A stretch of DNA of 64,000 nt from Azonexus sp. (GCA_030696345.1 JAUYSK010000023.1:62001-126000), one strand, 5' to 3'. Shown: positions 44,900 to 54,335, counted from the first letter of the stretch. The notes: generated from the sequence alone by a model not told the origin. A program made the numbers and translations.

Positions 44900-45742
44900 T
44901 TGATTCGCCTGGCGCCGATGCTGAGCGGCCTGATGGTGATGCTGGCGGTTGTTGTATCGCCAGTTCATGCCCAGAGCGAGGCGCCAGCCAGCGCAAATTC
45001 AGAGGCTATCTTTAGCGTGGCACGCGATGGATATTCGATGGCCGGTCTGCTCAGCCATCGTCGTGACGTGAAGAAATTCCGTTACGGCATTGCACTCTTT
45101 GCCGGGCATCCGGGGATTCTTCGCCTTCGGGAAGAGGCGGGGCAAATGGCGTTCGACCTGCGTGGCAATTTTCTGGTTCGCTCGCGGCGCCACTGGCTGG
45201 ATGATGAAACCTTGGTCATCGTCGTCGATGCACCCTCGGATCAATGGTCTGGCTTTTCACAGCACTTTCGCGAGACGACGCGTTATGGCGAGGATGTAGC
45301 CGCGTTGTTGCGGGCTGCAGGAGAGCAGTTTGGCATCAAGGAGTGGATCGCCGTGGGCACCAGCGAGGGTTCGGTCAGCGCATTTCACGCAGCACGGATG
45401 AATCCAAAACTGATCAATCGGCTGATTCTGAGTGCTTCGGTTTTCCTGCCCTCTCGCAATGGGCCCGGGTTATCCTGGGTCGCCTGGGACGATCTGAAGG
45501 TGCCACTGCTCTGGGTGCATCATGTCGATGATCCCTGCAAATTCACGCCCTATCGTTCAGCCGAGGATTATGCCGCGAAGACCAAAGCGCCATTGATTAC
45601 CGTGCGTGGTACCGAGGGCTGGCGCGGCAACGCCTGTGAGGCTTACACCGGCCATGGCTTCGTCGGGGTCGAGGTCGAAACCGTTCAGGCGATGCGTGCC
45701 TGGGTGAAGACTGGGGTGGCAGTGAAAGAGGTTGGCCACTGA
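44900..45742 (+). CDS. exported alpha/beta-hydrolase-like protein
   Basis: 280 residues: TTG start with GGAG 5 bases upstream, which yields a signal peptide ending VHA-Q. An ATG at 44918 gives a shorter one. The body has an alpha/beta-hydrolase core: ALFAGHPGIL, VGTSEGSVSAFHAA with the nucleophile elbow G-T-S-E-G-S, VPLLWVHHVDDPC with the acid, and HGFVG with a candidate catalytic His. It follows the zinc-ribbon gene by one base. Substrate unknown. Confidence 0.7.
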   Translation: MIRLAPMLSGLMVMLAVVVSPVHAQSEAPASANSEAIFSVARDGYSMAGLLSHRRDVKKFRYGIALFAGHPGILRLREEAGQMAFDLRGNFLVRSRRHWLDDETLVIVVDAPSDQWSGFSQHFRETTRYGEDVAALLRAAGEQFGIKEWIAVGTSEGSVSAFHAARMNPKLINRLILSASVFLPSRNGPGLSWVAWDDLKVPLLWVHHVDDPCKFTPYRSAEDYAAKTKAPLITVRGTEGWRGNACEAYTGHGFVGVEVETVQAMRAWVKTGVAVKEVGH

Positions 45743-45837
45743 AGTTCCCGAAAGAGCGGCTGATGACGCTGGCTGCAATGGGCAGCCGATGCGCTCCTCA
45801 TCATCGATGTAACGCAGGTTGGGGCTGCAGTATTTCG

Positions 45838-46362
45838 TCAGCCGCGTATCGTACTTTGCTGTTTTGCGTATTGTTCGACAGCACGTTGGGCGCCGTATGA
45901 AATAGCTTCTTCGACTGAGCTGAACTGCTTTTTCTCCGGACGGCTGCTCGCTGCGAGCTCATTTTTAGTGTTTACCGAGTCCGTCTCGCCGGCGTTGCCG
46001 GTTGTTTTGAACTGCCGGGAACTCGCCTGTTCTGCCGATCGGCTTGCACCGTATGCCAGTGCTTCATCAACCGACTTGAACTGACGTTTTTCCGCCCGCG
46101 AGGTTGATGTAGCAGAGTTGGGTGGCGTTGCGCCCTCAGCCTGTGATTTTGCAGTACCTTCAGCGCTCAAACTGACTTTGGTTGATGAACTGTCCTGACC
46201 CCGATTGCCGGAAACAGCCTGTATCGCATTCTGGATACCCGTCGTGTCAAACCCCATAGCCTTTGCCATTTTCTCGGTGGCTTTCAGGCTGGTGGTCGCG
46301 CTGGTGTTTTGTGCCCGGTAGACTTCCAGATTGGAACTACTTGAATTGACGGGGGCAGGCAT
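45838..46362 (-). CDS. hypothetical protein with two internal repeats
   Basis: 174 residues, Ser/Thr/Ala/Gln-rich and probably unfolded. It contains two copies of a 24-residue unit: RAEKRQFKSVDEALAYGA (about 89-112) and RPEKKQFSSVEEAISYGA (about 140-163), each followed by a Gln/Ala/Glu helix. Beginning MPAPVNSSSS, no signal or membrane segment. No family recognised; the duplicated motif suggests a docking function. Confidence 0.6.
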   Translation of the reverse strand: MPAPVNSSSSNLEVYRAQNTSATTSLKATEKMAKAMGFDTTGIQNAIQAVSGNRGQDSSSTKVSLSAEGTAKSQAEGATPPNSATSTSRAEKRQFKSVDEALAYGASRSAEQASSRQFKTTGNAGETDSVNTKNELAASSRPEKKQFSSVEEAISYGAQRAVEQYAKQQSTIRG

Positions 46363-46428
46363 TTTGCTAACTCCGGTAAATGTATTTAATGATTTTGATA
46401 TTTATAAAGAATTATGATTAATCCTAGC

Positions 46429-46695
46429 TCAACCCTGGTTGATATGCAATGGGAAAAAGGGGGCTCCAGCTACTGATAATCGGGGTGGTATCAGGGTGCG
46501 CTCGGAAACAATCATTCGCTTTTTTACGCCTGCACCAATCCTTCGTTCGACTTCCCACATGGCCAAGCCTTTAACCACAGCCACTTGCTCGTTAGCGGTT
46601 ACGACATCACCCAATTTCGTGCACAAATACTCGGCACCGCGTTCAATTGAAGACTTCACTTTCATCAGGGCAGATCTCCATTGTGGTCGTTTCAT
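46429..46695 (-). CDS. hypothetical protein
   Basis: Up to 88 residues, ATG at 46695 with a second ATG at 46665 that has GGAG nearby. MKVKSSIERGAEYLCTK, LGDVVTANEQVAVVKGLAMW and EVERRIGAG look like a real small helical protein, but I recognise no family. The C-terminus is hydrophobic and Pro-rich. It lies between the repeat protein and the YccA-type gene, all three on the same strand. Confidence 0.4.
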   Translation of the reverse strand: MKRPQWRSALMKVKSSIERGAEYLCTKLGDVVTANEQVAVVKGLAMWEVERRIGAGVKKRMIVSERTLIPPRLSVAGAPFFPLHINQG

Positions 46696-46729
46696 GAATG
46701 CTGCTGCCTATCTGTCGAGACCTTGGCAC

Positions 46730-47404
46730 TCAGTCATCGGATGAAAAGCCCAGCAAGTGCAGCAAGGACAGAAACAGGTTCAAAACATTCAGGTACATAC
46801 TGACGGCCGCCATCACGTAGTTATCCTCTTCACCGCGAACCAGGCGACTGGTGTCGTACAGGATGAAGCCAGAGAACAGCAAGGCGGCAACCGCTGATAC
46901 ACCGGCCTGCATGGCCGGAATGAAGATGGCAGCGATGCTGGCGAGGATGACGACGATCAGACCAGCGAACAGGAAACCGCCCATGCGGGAAAAGTCCTTG
47001 CCCGTCTTATGAACGTATGCCGTCAGCGCCAGGGTTACCGCCGTCGTGAGAACCGCAGCGGTCAGAACCGTACTGCTACCACCGGGCATGTTGATGTAAT
47101 GAGCCAATGTGGGACCCAGCCCCAGGCCGCTCAAACCGGTAAACGTCAGCATGGCCGGCACGGCGGCGGCAGTGTTCCGTTTCTTGTACAGATAGATCAA
47201 GGGTACCAGGCCAAGCAGAGTGAATACGATACCGGCCAAAGGACCAAAGCCTGCCAGCATGCTGATGCCAGCGCCGACGCCTGCAACGCCGGTGGAAAGG
47301 GCGAGCAATTGGTAGGTATTGCGAATGACACGGTTGGTGTCCGGTGCAGTGTAGGTGCCCTGTTCGGTTTTGCTCAGGTCAATAACGCGAGTTTGAGTTT
47401 GCAT
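46730..47404 (-). CDS. yccA: Bax-inhibitor-1/YccA family membrane protein
   Basis: 224 residues with seven membrane segments, ending in the family's GFILYDTSRLV segment with two conserved Asp in the last loops (DTSRL, EEDNYV). YccA is an inner-membrane partner and inhibitor of the FtsH protease, and BI-1 proteins are pH-sensitive Ca2+ channels. Start ATG 47404. No operon partner is clear. Confidence 0.85.
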   Translation of the reverse strand: MQTQTRVIDLSKTEQGTYTAPDTNRVIRNTYQLLALSTGVAGVGAGISMLAGFGPLAGIVFTLLGLVPLIYLYKKRNTAAAVPAMLTFTGLSGLGLGPTLAHYINMPGGSSTVLTAAVLTTAVTLALTAYVHKTGKDFSRMGGFLFAGLIVVILASIAAIFIPAMQAGVSAVAALLFSGFILYDTSRLVRGEEDNYVMAAVSMYLNVLNLFLSLLHLLGFSSDD

Positions 47405-47659
47405 GGTGATACAGATCCTCCATCAGGAATGTATTGTCACTGTAAATGAGGACGGGTCCGGAAAGAAACAAGTCATGGCGGATTGATGTTTCGTAAAATC
47501 CGAAGGGTAGTTGTTCTTTATGTCAATAATTCGGGAGCCAGTTGCTCCAATGGCTTGCAGGGCAACGATTGCGTTGGGCGGCGATAGCCTCGGAGGCGTC
47601 ATTTCGATACCCTGCGGTTGAACCGATTTCAGTTTCAATCAGACAGGGAACTTGTTCAC

Positions 47660-48289
47660 ATGAATCGCCGCGATTTCGTTCTGATGACCATTGCACTTGC
47701 TTCGCTATCTGGCTGTAGCAAGAAGGCAAAACAAAGCGCACTTTCCCCTGGCAGCAAGATATTGGCCTTTGGTGACAGCGTGACGTTTGGCACCGGAGCA
47801 GGACCGGGAGAAGATTGGCCAAGCTTGCTGGCTGCTCTTTCCGGGTGGCAGATTATCAATGCGGGAGTGCCTGGAGATACCGCGGAAGCTGGCAAGGCCA
47901 GAATTCAGGCGCTACTCAACGAGCATCAGCCGGCATTGGTCATCATCGAGACCGGTGGCAATGACTTTCTACGTCGTCGGCCCGTGAATGCTGTCAAGGA
48001 AGATGTGCGCCAGTTGATCCGGCACTGTGTTGCCGCCGGAGCCAAGGTGGTGCTGATTGGCGTGCCGGAATTGTCAGTTCTGGCTGTTATCGCTGGAAAG
48101 CCTAGTGATTCCCCGCTCTATGCACAGCTCGCCAATGAAGAGTCGGTTCCGGTTATCTCAGACGTTTTCTCGAATGTGCTCGCCCAACCCGAGCTTTGTT
48201 CCGACAAGATACATCCGAATGCTCAAGGCTATCGGCAGATGGCGAACAGCATTTTCGCGGGGCTACGGGAAATTGGTCTGGCTCGCTGA
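47660..48289 (+). CDS. SGNH-family lipase/esterase (TesA-like), lipoprotein
   Basis: 209 residues: N-terminal NRRDFVL Tat-like twin Arg, lipobox LSGC, then SGNH blocks FGDSVTFG (Ser), NAGVPGDT (Gly), GGND (Asn) and DKIHPNAQGY (Asp/His). Likely a periplasmic arylesterase or thioesterase of the TesA type. ATG 47660, AGGGAA upstream. Divergent from the YccA gene with ~250 bases between them. Confidence 0.8.
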   Translation: MNRRDFVLMTIALASLSGCSKKAKQSALSPGSKILAFGDSVTFGTGAGPGEDWPSLLAALSGWQIINAGVPGDTAEAGKARIQALLNEHQPALVIIETGGNDFLRRRPVNAVKEDVRQLIRHCVAAGAKVVLIGVPELSVLAVIAGKPSDSPLYAQLANEESVPVISDVFSNVLAQPELCSDKIHPNAQGYRQMANSIFAGLREIGLAR

Positions 48290-48321
48290 TCTGCCTTCTT
48301 GATAGCGCTTGGCGTTAAAAC

Positions 48322-49278
48322 TCAAACGGCCTTTCGGGCAAATGTTTGGGCCAGCCAAGCATGCCCGCTGACCAAAACGACACCTGCGAGCACCAGGATC
48401 GAGCCAACGACAAAACTGGGCTCGAGTGGTTCGTCGAGTAGCCAGACCCCAAAAAGGACGCCAAACAATGGGGTCAGAAAAGAAAAGACCCCTAACCGGG
48501 AGGCCAGATATTTTTTCAGCAACCAGAACCACGCCAGGTAACTCGCGAAGGACACGATCACGGAGTGAAAAATCATGCTGCCAATTGCTAGAGCCGAGAA
48601 TTTTATCGAGGTCTGCCCCAGAAGATCGGCAGCTACCATGAGGCCGATGAACCCTCCAAGCAACTGGTAAAGCAGCGTTTGTGTCGCCGGTGCATTCGCC
48701 AGGCTTGTAATTCTGACGGCGACAGTGGTTGCTCCCCAAGCGGCTCCGGCCAGTAAAGCCAGAAGGTCGCCAAACAACATATTCGAGCCGCCATTTTGCT
48801 GCTCACGGAGCAGGAAGGTAATGGCTATTCCAGCAAAGGCCATGACGATTCCAAGCCATTGCAGCACGTTCATTCGCTCAGCCGGAAACTTCCAGTGCAA
48901 ACCTAAAGCTACGAATATCGGCGCGGTGTAGAGCAAAACAACCATGTGCGAAGCGGATGTGAAACGGAGTCCCTCGCCAATCAGAAAGAACTCAATGGCG
49001 AACAAGGCGCCGACGAGTAATCCGGGCCGAAGATTTTCCCCAAGCAAATCAAGAGGCTCTTTCCGAATCAGCATCAGGATCCAGACCAATGCGGCAGAAA
49101 ATCCTGAACGGAGGGCAATCTGCATGAGTGGTGTGATATCTGGTGCCGCGACTTTCAACACTATTTGCTGCAGCCCCCAAATCAGGCACAGCACAGTCAT
49201 GATTGAAGTGGCCTGGAGGTCCAGGGGCTGGCGTTCGGTCACTGCGTTTGGAGTTGATTCAAGGTCATTGACGTGCAA
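48322..49278 (-). CDS. EamA-family transporter (DMT superfamily)
   Basis: 318 residues with ten membrane segments in two EamA repeats (LIWGLQQIVLKVAAPDI, FLLIGEGLRF; TPLFGVLFGVWLLDEPLEP). Such proteins export amino acids or metabolites; the substrate is unknown. The TTG at 49278 gives a long hydrophilic leader. GTG 49242 and ATG 49200 are alternatives; none has a clear RBS. Confidence 0.8.
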   Translation of the reverse strand: MHVNDLESTPNAVTERQPLDLQATSIMTVLCLIWGLQQIVLKVAAPDITPLMQIALRSGFSAALVWILMLIRKEPLDLLGENLRPGLLVGALFAIEFFLIGEGLRFTSASHMVVLLYTAPIFVALGLHWKFPAERMNVLQWLGIVMAFAGIAITFLLREQQNGGSNMLFGDLLALLAGAAWGATTVAVRITSLANAPATQTLLYQLLGGFIGLMVAADLLGQTSIKFSALAIGSMIFHSVIVSFASYLAWFWLLKKYLASRLGVFSFLTPLFGVLFGVWLLDEPLEPSFVVGSILVLAGVVLVSGHAWLAQTFARKAV

Positions 49279-49454
49279 TCGCGTTTGGTGGTCAAAGTTT
49301 CATCCGTGTTGCAGCAATAGTTTTCCACTGAATCGGATAGTAAGCGACCTTTGTCAAACAGGCGCTCCAACCAAGAGTTCCCCCATTTGCTTTGCCGGGC
49401 TGCTTGGGCATCAACATGACAAACCAATGGCCAGCTAAAACCCTGACTTTGCAA

Positions 49455-49868
49455 TCAGCCCATCAGCGTTACAACCACCTCCCGCCGATGGCCATGCGTG
49501 CGGTGTTCAAAGAGGTAGATGCCTTGCCAGGTGCCAAGCAGCAACTGGCCGCCGCCAAACGGGATGCTCAGCGAAGTGCCGGTGAGCAGCGACCGCCCGT
49601 GGGCTGCCATGTCGTCGTTGCCTTCCATGTCATGCCGGTAGGCCGGGTCGCCATCGGGGGCCCAGCGCTGGAGCAGGGTTTCCAGATCGTCGCGGACCGA
49701 GGTGTCGGCATTTTCGGTAATCGCCAGGCCGCAACTGGTGTGGCGAATGAAAATATGGGCAATTCCGGTGTCCACCGCAGCATTCTGTACCAGCGCGGCA
49801 ATGTCGGCAGTGATCTCGACCGAGCCGCGGCCGTGGGTGTTGAAAGTCAGGTGGAATTGCGAAGTCAT
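49455..49868 (-). CDS. yjbQ: YjbQ/UPF0047 family protein (thiamine-phosphate-synthase-like)
   Basis: 137 residues of the UPF0047 (YjbQ) fold: HIFIRHTSCGLAI, ADTSVRDDLE, a metal His set including HRTHGHRREVVV, and GTWQGIYLFEHR. Some members have secondary thiamine-phosphate synthase activity. ATG 49868 is used, within the stop codon of the YajD gene upstream (TGATG), so it is translationally coupled to it. Confidence 0.85.
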   Translation of the reverse strand: MTSQFHLTFNTHGRGSVEITADIAALVQNAAVDTGIAHIFIRHTSCGLAITENADTSVRDDLETLLQRWAPDGDPAYRHDMEGNDDMAAHGRSLLTGTSLSIPFGGGQLLLGTWQGIYLFEHRTHGHRREVVVTLMG

Positions 49869-50236
49869 CACTTTTTGTCCTTGATCAGGCCCTGCAATGC
49901 CGCAAACGGGTTATGCGTGGCGCCACCGCCACGTTCCGAACGGATATCGCTGTAACCACGGTCGGCTTCAATCTGTTTCTGGTGCTCGTTGTCGTGGCAG
50001 TAGATGCAGAGCAGTTCCCAGTTGCTGCCATCCGACGGGTTGTTGTCGTGATTGTGGTCGCGGTGGTGCACCGTCAGTTCGCGCAGGTTGGTCGTGGTGA
50101 ATTCGCGGGTGCAGCGGCCGCAGACCCATGGGTAAATTTTCAGGGCGCGTTCGCGATAGCCTTCGGCGCGGGTGTCGGCGGCCTTGCGGGCATCGAGGAC
50201 GAGTTTGTCGAGTTTACCGTGGTCGATGGATTTCAT
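49868..50236 (-). CDS. yajD: YajD family HNH nuclease
   Basis: 122 residues: CGRC zinc knuckle, VHHRDHNHDNNP HNH core and CIYCHDNEH, then a basic tail. YajD is a conserved HNH nuclease of uncertain role. Overlaps the lipocalin gene upstream (50233) and yjbQ downstream, so three genes form an operon. Confidence 0.85.
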   Translation of the reverse strand: MKSIDHGKLDKLVLDARKAADTRAEGYRERALKIYPWVCGRCTREFTTTNLRELTVHHRDHNHDNNPSDGSNWELLCIYCHDNEHQKQIEADRGYSDIRSERGGGATHNPFAALQGLIKDKK

Positions 50237-50772
50237 CGCTTTGCCTCCGCCTGGCGGGTGGTTTTGAGCTGACTGAGATCGTAACCCTGAGCGCTGGCCG
50301 CTTGCATCGCCCGCTCAAGTTCGGCCGGCGGCAGTTGTGGCGTGCGAGAGAGTATCCATAGATATTTTCGATTCGGATTACCAACCACGGCCCAGCGGTA
50401 CTCCTGATCCAGCCCGATCACCCAGTAATCGGAGCGGAAGGGCCAGAAGAAGGAAACTTTCAGTTTTGAATTGACCGCTGCAGCAGCCACCCAGGCTTTG
50501 CCAATGGCCTGGTCGAAACCGCTTTCGGTACGGCAGCGGTTATCGACCTTGACTTCACCATCCGGCTGCAGCGAATACTCGGCGGTCGTGTCGCCAAGGC
50601 AGTTGCGCTGGAAGAACATCGGGAAGGAGGCGATCTCGTACCATTTGCCGGTATAGCGCACCAAGTCGATCTGGCCAACGCTTTGCACCAGCGGCGCTTC
50701 AGCCTGGGCGACCGGGCAGAGCAGGGTGAGCGATAGCAGGCTGGTCAGGGCAGTTCGTTGCGTCAGGTTCAT
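50233..50772 (-). CDS. blc: lipocalin Blc
   Basis: 179 residues: signal peptide, the GKWYEIASFP lipocalin motif, a Cys pair (NCLGDT and NRCRTE) as in Blc, and YLWILSRTPQLP. Start at ATG 50772 with GAGG upstream; longer frames lack an RBS. Blc is an envelope lipid-binding lipoprotein in E. coli, though no lipobox Cys is clear here. First gene of the blc-yajD-yjbQ operon. Confidence 0.85.
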   Translation of the reverse strand: MNLTQRTALTSLLSLTLLCPVAQAEAPLVQSVGQIDLVRYTGKWYEIASFPMFFQRNCLGDTTAEYSLQPDGEVKVDNRCRTESGFDQAIGKAWVAAAAVNSKLKVSFFWPFRSDYWVIGLDQEYRWAVVGNPNRKYLWILSRTPQLPPAELERAMQAASAQGYDLSQLKTTRQAEAKR

Positions 50773-50885
50773 GGTGGGCCTCATCTGGGTTTTAAGGATT
50801 TTACTCCGGCAGGCCCGAGTGATCAGGCTGGTGGCGCACACAGGGAGCACTTAAAATCGCGTTCTACTCTTTTCCGGTATTTTCC

Positions 50886-51311
50886 ATGCCCCGCATCAAG
50901 ATCGAACTGCCCGACCATTTCATTTTCTCGACCGAAATCCCCATCTACATCAGCTACATCAATTACGGCCATCATCTCGACAATGCTGCCCTGATTTCGA
51001 TGGTCTCGGAGGCCCGGGTGCGATTTTTCCAGTCGCTCGGCTACAAGGAACTGGATGTTGAAGGTGTTGGTATCGTGGTGGCCGATGTTGCGGCGCAGTA
51101 CCGCTCCGAGGCTTTCCACGGCGAGACGATGGTGGTCGAGATGGGCGCCAATGACTTCAACAAGTTCGGTTGCGATCTCGTCTGGCGGCTGTCCGACAAA
51201 GCCACCGGGCGCGAAGTGGCGCGCGGCAAGCACGGTATCGTTTTCTTCGACTACACCGCCCGCAAACCGACTTCGGCGCCGGCAGCATTTGTTGCCAAGG
51301 TGAGTGGCTAG
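50886..51311 (+). CDS. acyl-CoA thioesterase (hot-dog, 4HBT-type)
   Basis: 141 residues: hot-dog domain with YISYINYGHHLDNAAL (the His/Asp pocket) and QYRSEAFHGETMVVEM. Probably hydrolyses acyl-CoA in the cytosol; chain length unknown. The next gene starts 3 bases after its stop codon, so they form a two-gene operon. Confidence 0.8.
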   Translation: MPRIKIELPDHFIFSTEIPIYISYINYGHHLDNAALISMVSEARVRFFQSLGYKELDVEGVGIVVADVAAQYRSEAFHGETMVVEMGANDFNKFGCDLVWRLSDKATGREVARGKHGIVFFDYTARKPTSAPAAFVAKVSG

Positions 51312-51314
51312 GCG

Positions 51315-52205
51315 ATGATCCCGATTCGCTACGTCGAGCCGGTTTTTCGCCCACCCAGCGAGGCGGAGTCGCTGATTCTGCCGGTAACGGATGGCTGCTC
51401 GTGGAATGAATGCACATTCTGCGAAATGTATACGGCGCCGCAAAAGAAATTCAGGGTACGGGAGGAGGACGAGATATTGGAAAGCATCCGCCTGACCGGT
51501 CAGCGCTATGGCGATCAGGTGCGCCGCGTTTTCCTGGCCGATGGCGATGCCCTGGTGCTGCCGACACGCCGCTTGCTAAATATCCTTGAGGCGATTCGCC
51601 AATACATGCCGACGGTGAGGCGTATTTCGTCGTATTGCCTGCCGCGAAACCTGAAGAAAAAGAGCCAGGCGGAAATCAACGAACTCGCGGCGGCAGGTTT
51701 GAAAATGGTCTACGTTGGTGCCGAATCTGGCGACGATCAAGTATTGGCCTCGGTCAGGAAGTGCGAAACCTTTGAAAGCACCTGTGATGCGCTGGAAAAA
51801 CTCGGCACCGCTGGCATTACCCGTTCTGTGATGATCCTCAACGGGCTTGGGGGAAAGATCTACACCCGGCAGCATGCCGAACAGTCAGCAAAATTAGCCA
51901 ATTTGACGCAGCCGGAATACCTGGCAACGCTGGTCGTCAGCTTTCCCAAGGGCGAGCAGCGCTTTCGCGCCGATTTTCCCGAGTGGGAGCCGTTGGGTCA
52001 GCATGAACTGTTCGTTGAAATGGAGCAGTTTCTATCGGCGCTCGAACTCAAGCGGACAGTTTTCCGCAGTGATCACGCCTCCAACTGGCTGATCCTCAAA
52101 GGCACGCTGGGTGCCGAGAAGGAGCGCCTGCTGGATCAGGTTCGGCAGGCCATCGCTGCCCCGGATCAGGCCCATTTGCGTCCGGGCTGGGCCCGCGGTC
52201 TGTAG
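51315..52205 (+). CDS. radical SAM protein
   Basis: 296 residues. The Fe-S triad Cys28, Cys33, Cys36 (CSWNECTFCEMY) shows the C-x4-C-x2-C spacing also seen in the gene at 36097. A partial TIM barrel follows, with ADGDALVLPTRRL and VGAESGDDQVL as the SAM-contact segments. The C-terminus is short, without an auxiliary cluster. Substrate unknown; it is downstream of a thioesterase. Confidence 0.8.
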   Translation: MIPIRYVEPVFRPPSEAESLILPVTDGCSWNECTFCEMYTAPQKKFRVREEDEILESIRLTGQRYGDQVRRVFLADGDALVLPTRRLLNILEAIRQYMPTVRRISSYCLPRNLKKKSQAEINELAAAGLKMVYVGAESGDDQVLASVRKCETFESTCDALEKLGTAGITRSVMILNGLGGKIYTRQHAEQSAKLANLTQPEYLATLVVSFPKGEQRFRADFPEWEPLGQHELFVEMEQFLSALELKRTVFRSDHASNWLILKGTLGAEKERLLDQVRQAIAAPDQAHLRPGWARGL

Positions 52206-52221
52206 GCTTTCCTGCCGGTGT

Positions 52222-52620
52222 TCAGGATTCGTCCGGCTGCAGTTTGAGCGAGGCCGAATTGATGCAGTAGCGCAAGCCGGTCGGCGCCGGGCCATCCGGG
52301 AAAACGTGGCCGAGATGGGCGCCGCAGTCGTGGCAGGTGACTTCGGTGCGGCTCATGCCAAAGCTGCGGTCGACGTGCTCATCGACCAGTTTTTCATCGT
52401 TGGGCGTGTGAAAACTCGGCCAGCCACAACCGGAATCGAATTTGGTTTCTGAGCGAAAAAGCGGTGCGCCGCAGCAGATGCATTGATAAGTGCCATTCTC
52501 GTGGCTATCCCAGTAGCGGCCGGTGAAAGCGCGCTCGGTGCCTTTCTCGCGGGTGACACGAAATTCCTCAGGGCTCAGTTCGGTACGCCATTCGGCGTCG
52601 GATTTTTCAATTTTTGGCAT
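52222..52620 (-). CDS. msrB: peptide-methionine (R)-S-oxide reductase
   Basis: 132 residues, typical MsrB: zinc ligands CICC and [19 protein letters not shown], and catalytic Cys in RYCINSASL. Reduces methionine-R-sulfoxide in damaged proteins. Single gene, ATG 52620. Confidence 0.95.
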   Translation of the reverse strand: MPKIEKSDAEWRTELSPEEFRVTREKGTERAFTGRYWDSHENGTYQCICCGAPLFRSETKFDSGCGWPSFHTPNDEKLVDEHVDRSFGMSRTEVTCHDCGAHLGHVFPDGPAPTGLRYCINSASLKLQPDES

Positions 52621-52705
52621 GGGATTGATACGCTACGGGTTGGCGACGGCAAGTCGGACACCTATACTCGCCGATGATTCACTCTGGCCAACAGGATAAA
52701 CCGAT

Positions 52706-53401
52706 ATGAACCCCGCCCCACTCAACGATAGCGAACTCGATCATCTGGAAGAGTTGCTCGAATCCGAAGTTTTCGCCGGCGAAGCCATGCGCCTCGACGA
52801 AATCCAGGCCATGATCTGCGCCATCGTCAGCGGTCCGCAGCCGGTTGCCCCCAGTATCTGGCTACCGGAAGTTCTCGGCAAAGGCCTGGAAGACGCGGCG
52901 AATCCCATCGTCGGCGAAACGCTGGAACTGCTGATGCGCCTGAACAACGATATCGCGGCCTCGCTGATGGCCGAAGACACCATAGCACCGGTACTTTATC
53001 CGGAAGATGAAAGCTGCAAGACCTACGATTACGCTGCTTGGGCGGATTCCTATGTCTTTGGTGCCGGCTTGGCTGGTGACTGGTACGAACTCGCCGGAAA
53101 GCATGCCGACGACCTCTCCGAATTGCTCGAACCGTTGTTCCTGCTCAACGGCATGCTCAAGGAAGATATCGAGAAAAGCGGCGAGCGCTGGTTTGCCCCG
53201 GCTGAAGAGGCCCGGCTGGTCAGCGACATTCAGGAAAACCTGCCGGTCGTCGTGCAGTCGCTTTACAACTTCTGGCGCAACAAGCGCCTGGGTGGCACCG
53301 TCAGGCACGAAGAAGCAAAATCCGGCCGCAACGACCCGTGCCCCTGCGGCAGCGGCCGCAAATACAAGCAATGCTGCGGTCGACCGGATAAATTGAACTG
53401 A
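52706..53401 (+). CDS. UPF0149 (YecA-type) protein with SEC-C zinc motif
   Basis: 231 residues: a UPF0149/YecA-like helical domain ([26 protein letters not shown]) and a C-terminal SEC-C motif [17 protein letters not shown], which binds Zn and docks to SecB or ribosomal proteins. Followed after 13 bases by the deoxyribosyltransferase gene. Confidence 0.85.
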   Translation: MNPAPLNDSELDHLEELLESEVFAGEAMRLDEIQAMICAIVSGPQPVAPSIWLPEVLGKGLEDAANPIVGETLELLMRLNNDIAASLMAEDTIAPVLYPEDESCKTYDYAAWADSYVFGAGLAGDWYELAGKHADDLSELLEPLFLLNGMLKEDIEKSGERWFAPAEEARLVSDIQENLPVVVQSLYNFWRNKRLGGTVRHEEAKSGRNDPCPCGSGRKYKQCCGRPDKLN

Positions 53402-53414
53402 TATCGTCGGCTAG

Positions 53415-53909
53415 ATGAAACTCTACCTGGCCGGGCCTGATGTCTTCCGTCAGGATGCCCTGGCTTGGGCAGAAGAGGCGCGTCAGCTTTGCCGTGCCGC
53501 CGGCCACACCGCGCTGATCCCGCTCGACGGTGTCGAAACCACGGCGCCGGGCATCTTCCACGCCAACATCGACCTGATCCGCTTGGCCGATGCGGTCCTC
53601 GCCAATCTCAATCCCTTCCGTGGCTGCGAGCCGGATTCCGGCACCTGTGTCGAAGTTGGCTTTGCGCTGGCGCTGGGCAAGCCGGTGATCGCTTACCTGA
53701 GCATTGATGAAACGACCACGGCGCGGGTGGCGAGGGTCTCGGGGACTGATCTTGAAATTCGCAATGGCCGACCGGTAGATCAGGATGGCCTGTACGTCGA
53801 GGATTTCGGCCTGCTGCTCAACCTGATGCTGGCGGTGCCAACGAAAATTGTCGTTGGCGGGTTGAGCGAGGCTTTGCGGGCTTTGTCAGGGGTAAAACTT
53901 CCAACCTAG
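53415..53909 (+). CDS. nucleoside 2-deoxyribosyltransferase family protein
   Basis: 164 residues: KLYLAGPDVF at the N-terminus, then ADAVLANLNPFRGCEPDSGTC VEVGFALALGKPV, the fold of nucleoside 2-deoxyribosyltransferases, with the catalytic Glu in the VEVG segment. Acts on nucleosides or related phosphates; true substrate unknown. Starts 13 bases after the SEC-C gene. Confidence 0.8.
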   Translation: MKLYLAGPDVFRQDALAWAEEARQLCRAAGHTALIPLDGVETTAPGIFHANIDLIRLADAVLANLNPFRGCEPDSGTCVEVGFALALGKPVIAYLSIDETTTARVARVSGTDLEIRNGRPVDQDGLYVEDFGLLLNLMLAVPTKIVVGGLSEALRALSGVKLPT

Positions 53910-53920
53910 GCGCTAACCGC

Positions 53921-54274
53921 CTACTTGGTAATCGCCGCGTTTCTTCCGGAAAACTGGTCGCTCAGTCGCAAGGCTGCCTCATCGAAGCCGCTTTGCGGGT
54001 GATCGGTGCAATAGCGGTTTATCCACTGCTCGATCGTGCCGCTGGAAATGGTGGAAACCTGCTGGCTCGGGCGGGCGTAATTGTGGCCGGTGAGCAGGCC
54101 GCGTATCCACGCGATGTAAGGGCCGCGTTGATCGGCATCACCTTTTGACTGTTTCCAGGCCTGACAGCTCATGTCGTCAAAGCCGAGTGTTTTCAGCGGT
54201 TCAGCCTGCGCGTAGGGCAGGCTCAATGTAGCCAGCAGAATGACGAGAAATTTAAGTTGTTTCTTGTGAATCAT
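53921..54274 (-). CDS. secreted HdeA/Rap1a-like small protein
   Basis: 117 residues: signal peptide (AQA cleavage) and a mature domain with a Cys pair (DDMSCQAWKQ, NRYCTDHP) and GLLTGHNYARP. The pattern fits the HdeA/HdeB or Tai/Rap1a immunity-type periplasmic fold. Function unclear; no T6SS effector is adjacent. Confidence 0.6.
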   Translation of the reverse strand: MIHKKQLKFLVILLATLSLPYAQAEPLKTLGFDDMSCQAWKQSKGDADQRGPYIAWIRGLLTGHNYARPSQQVSTISSGTIEQWINRYCTDHPQSGFDEAALRLSDQFSGRNAAITK

Positions 54275-54335
54275 GCCAAAACTCCAATAGGCGAACTGCC
54301 ACTATACGCGACATGTCGCGGCGCTCAAGCGCCAC

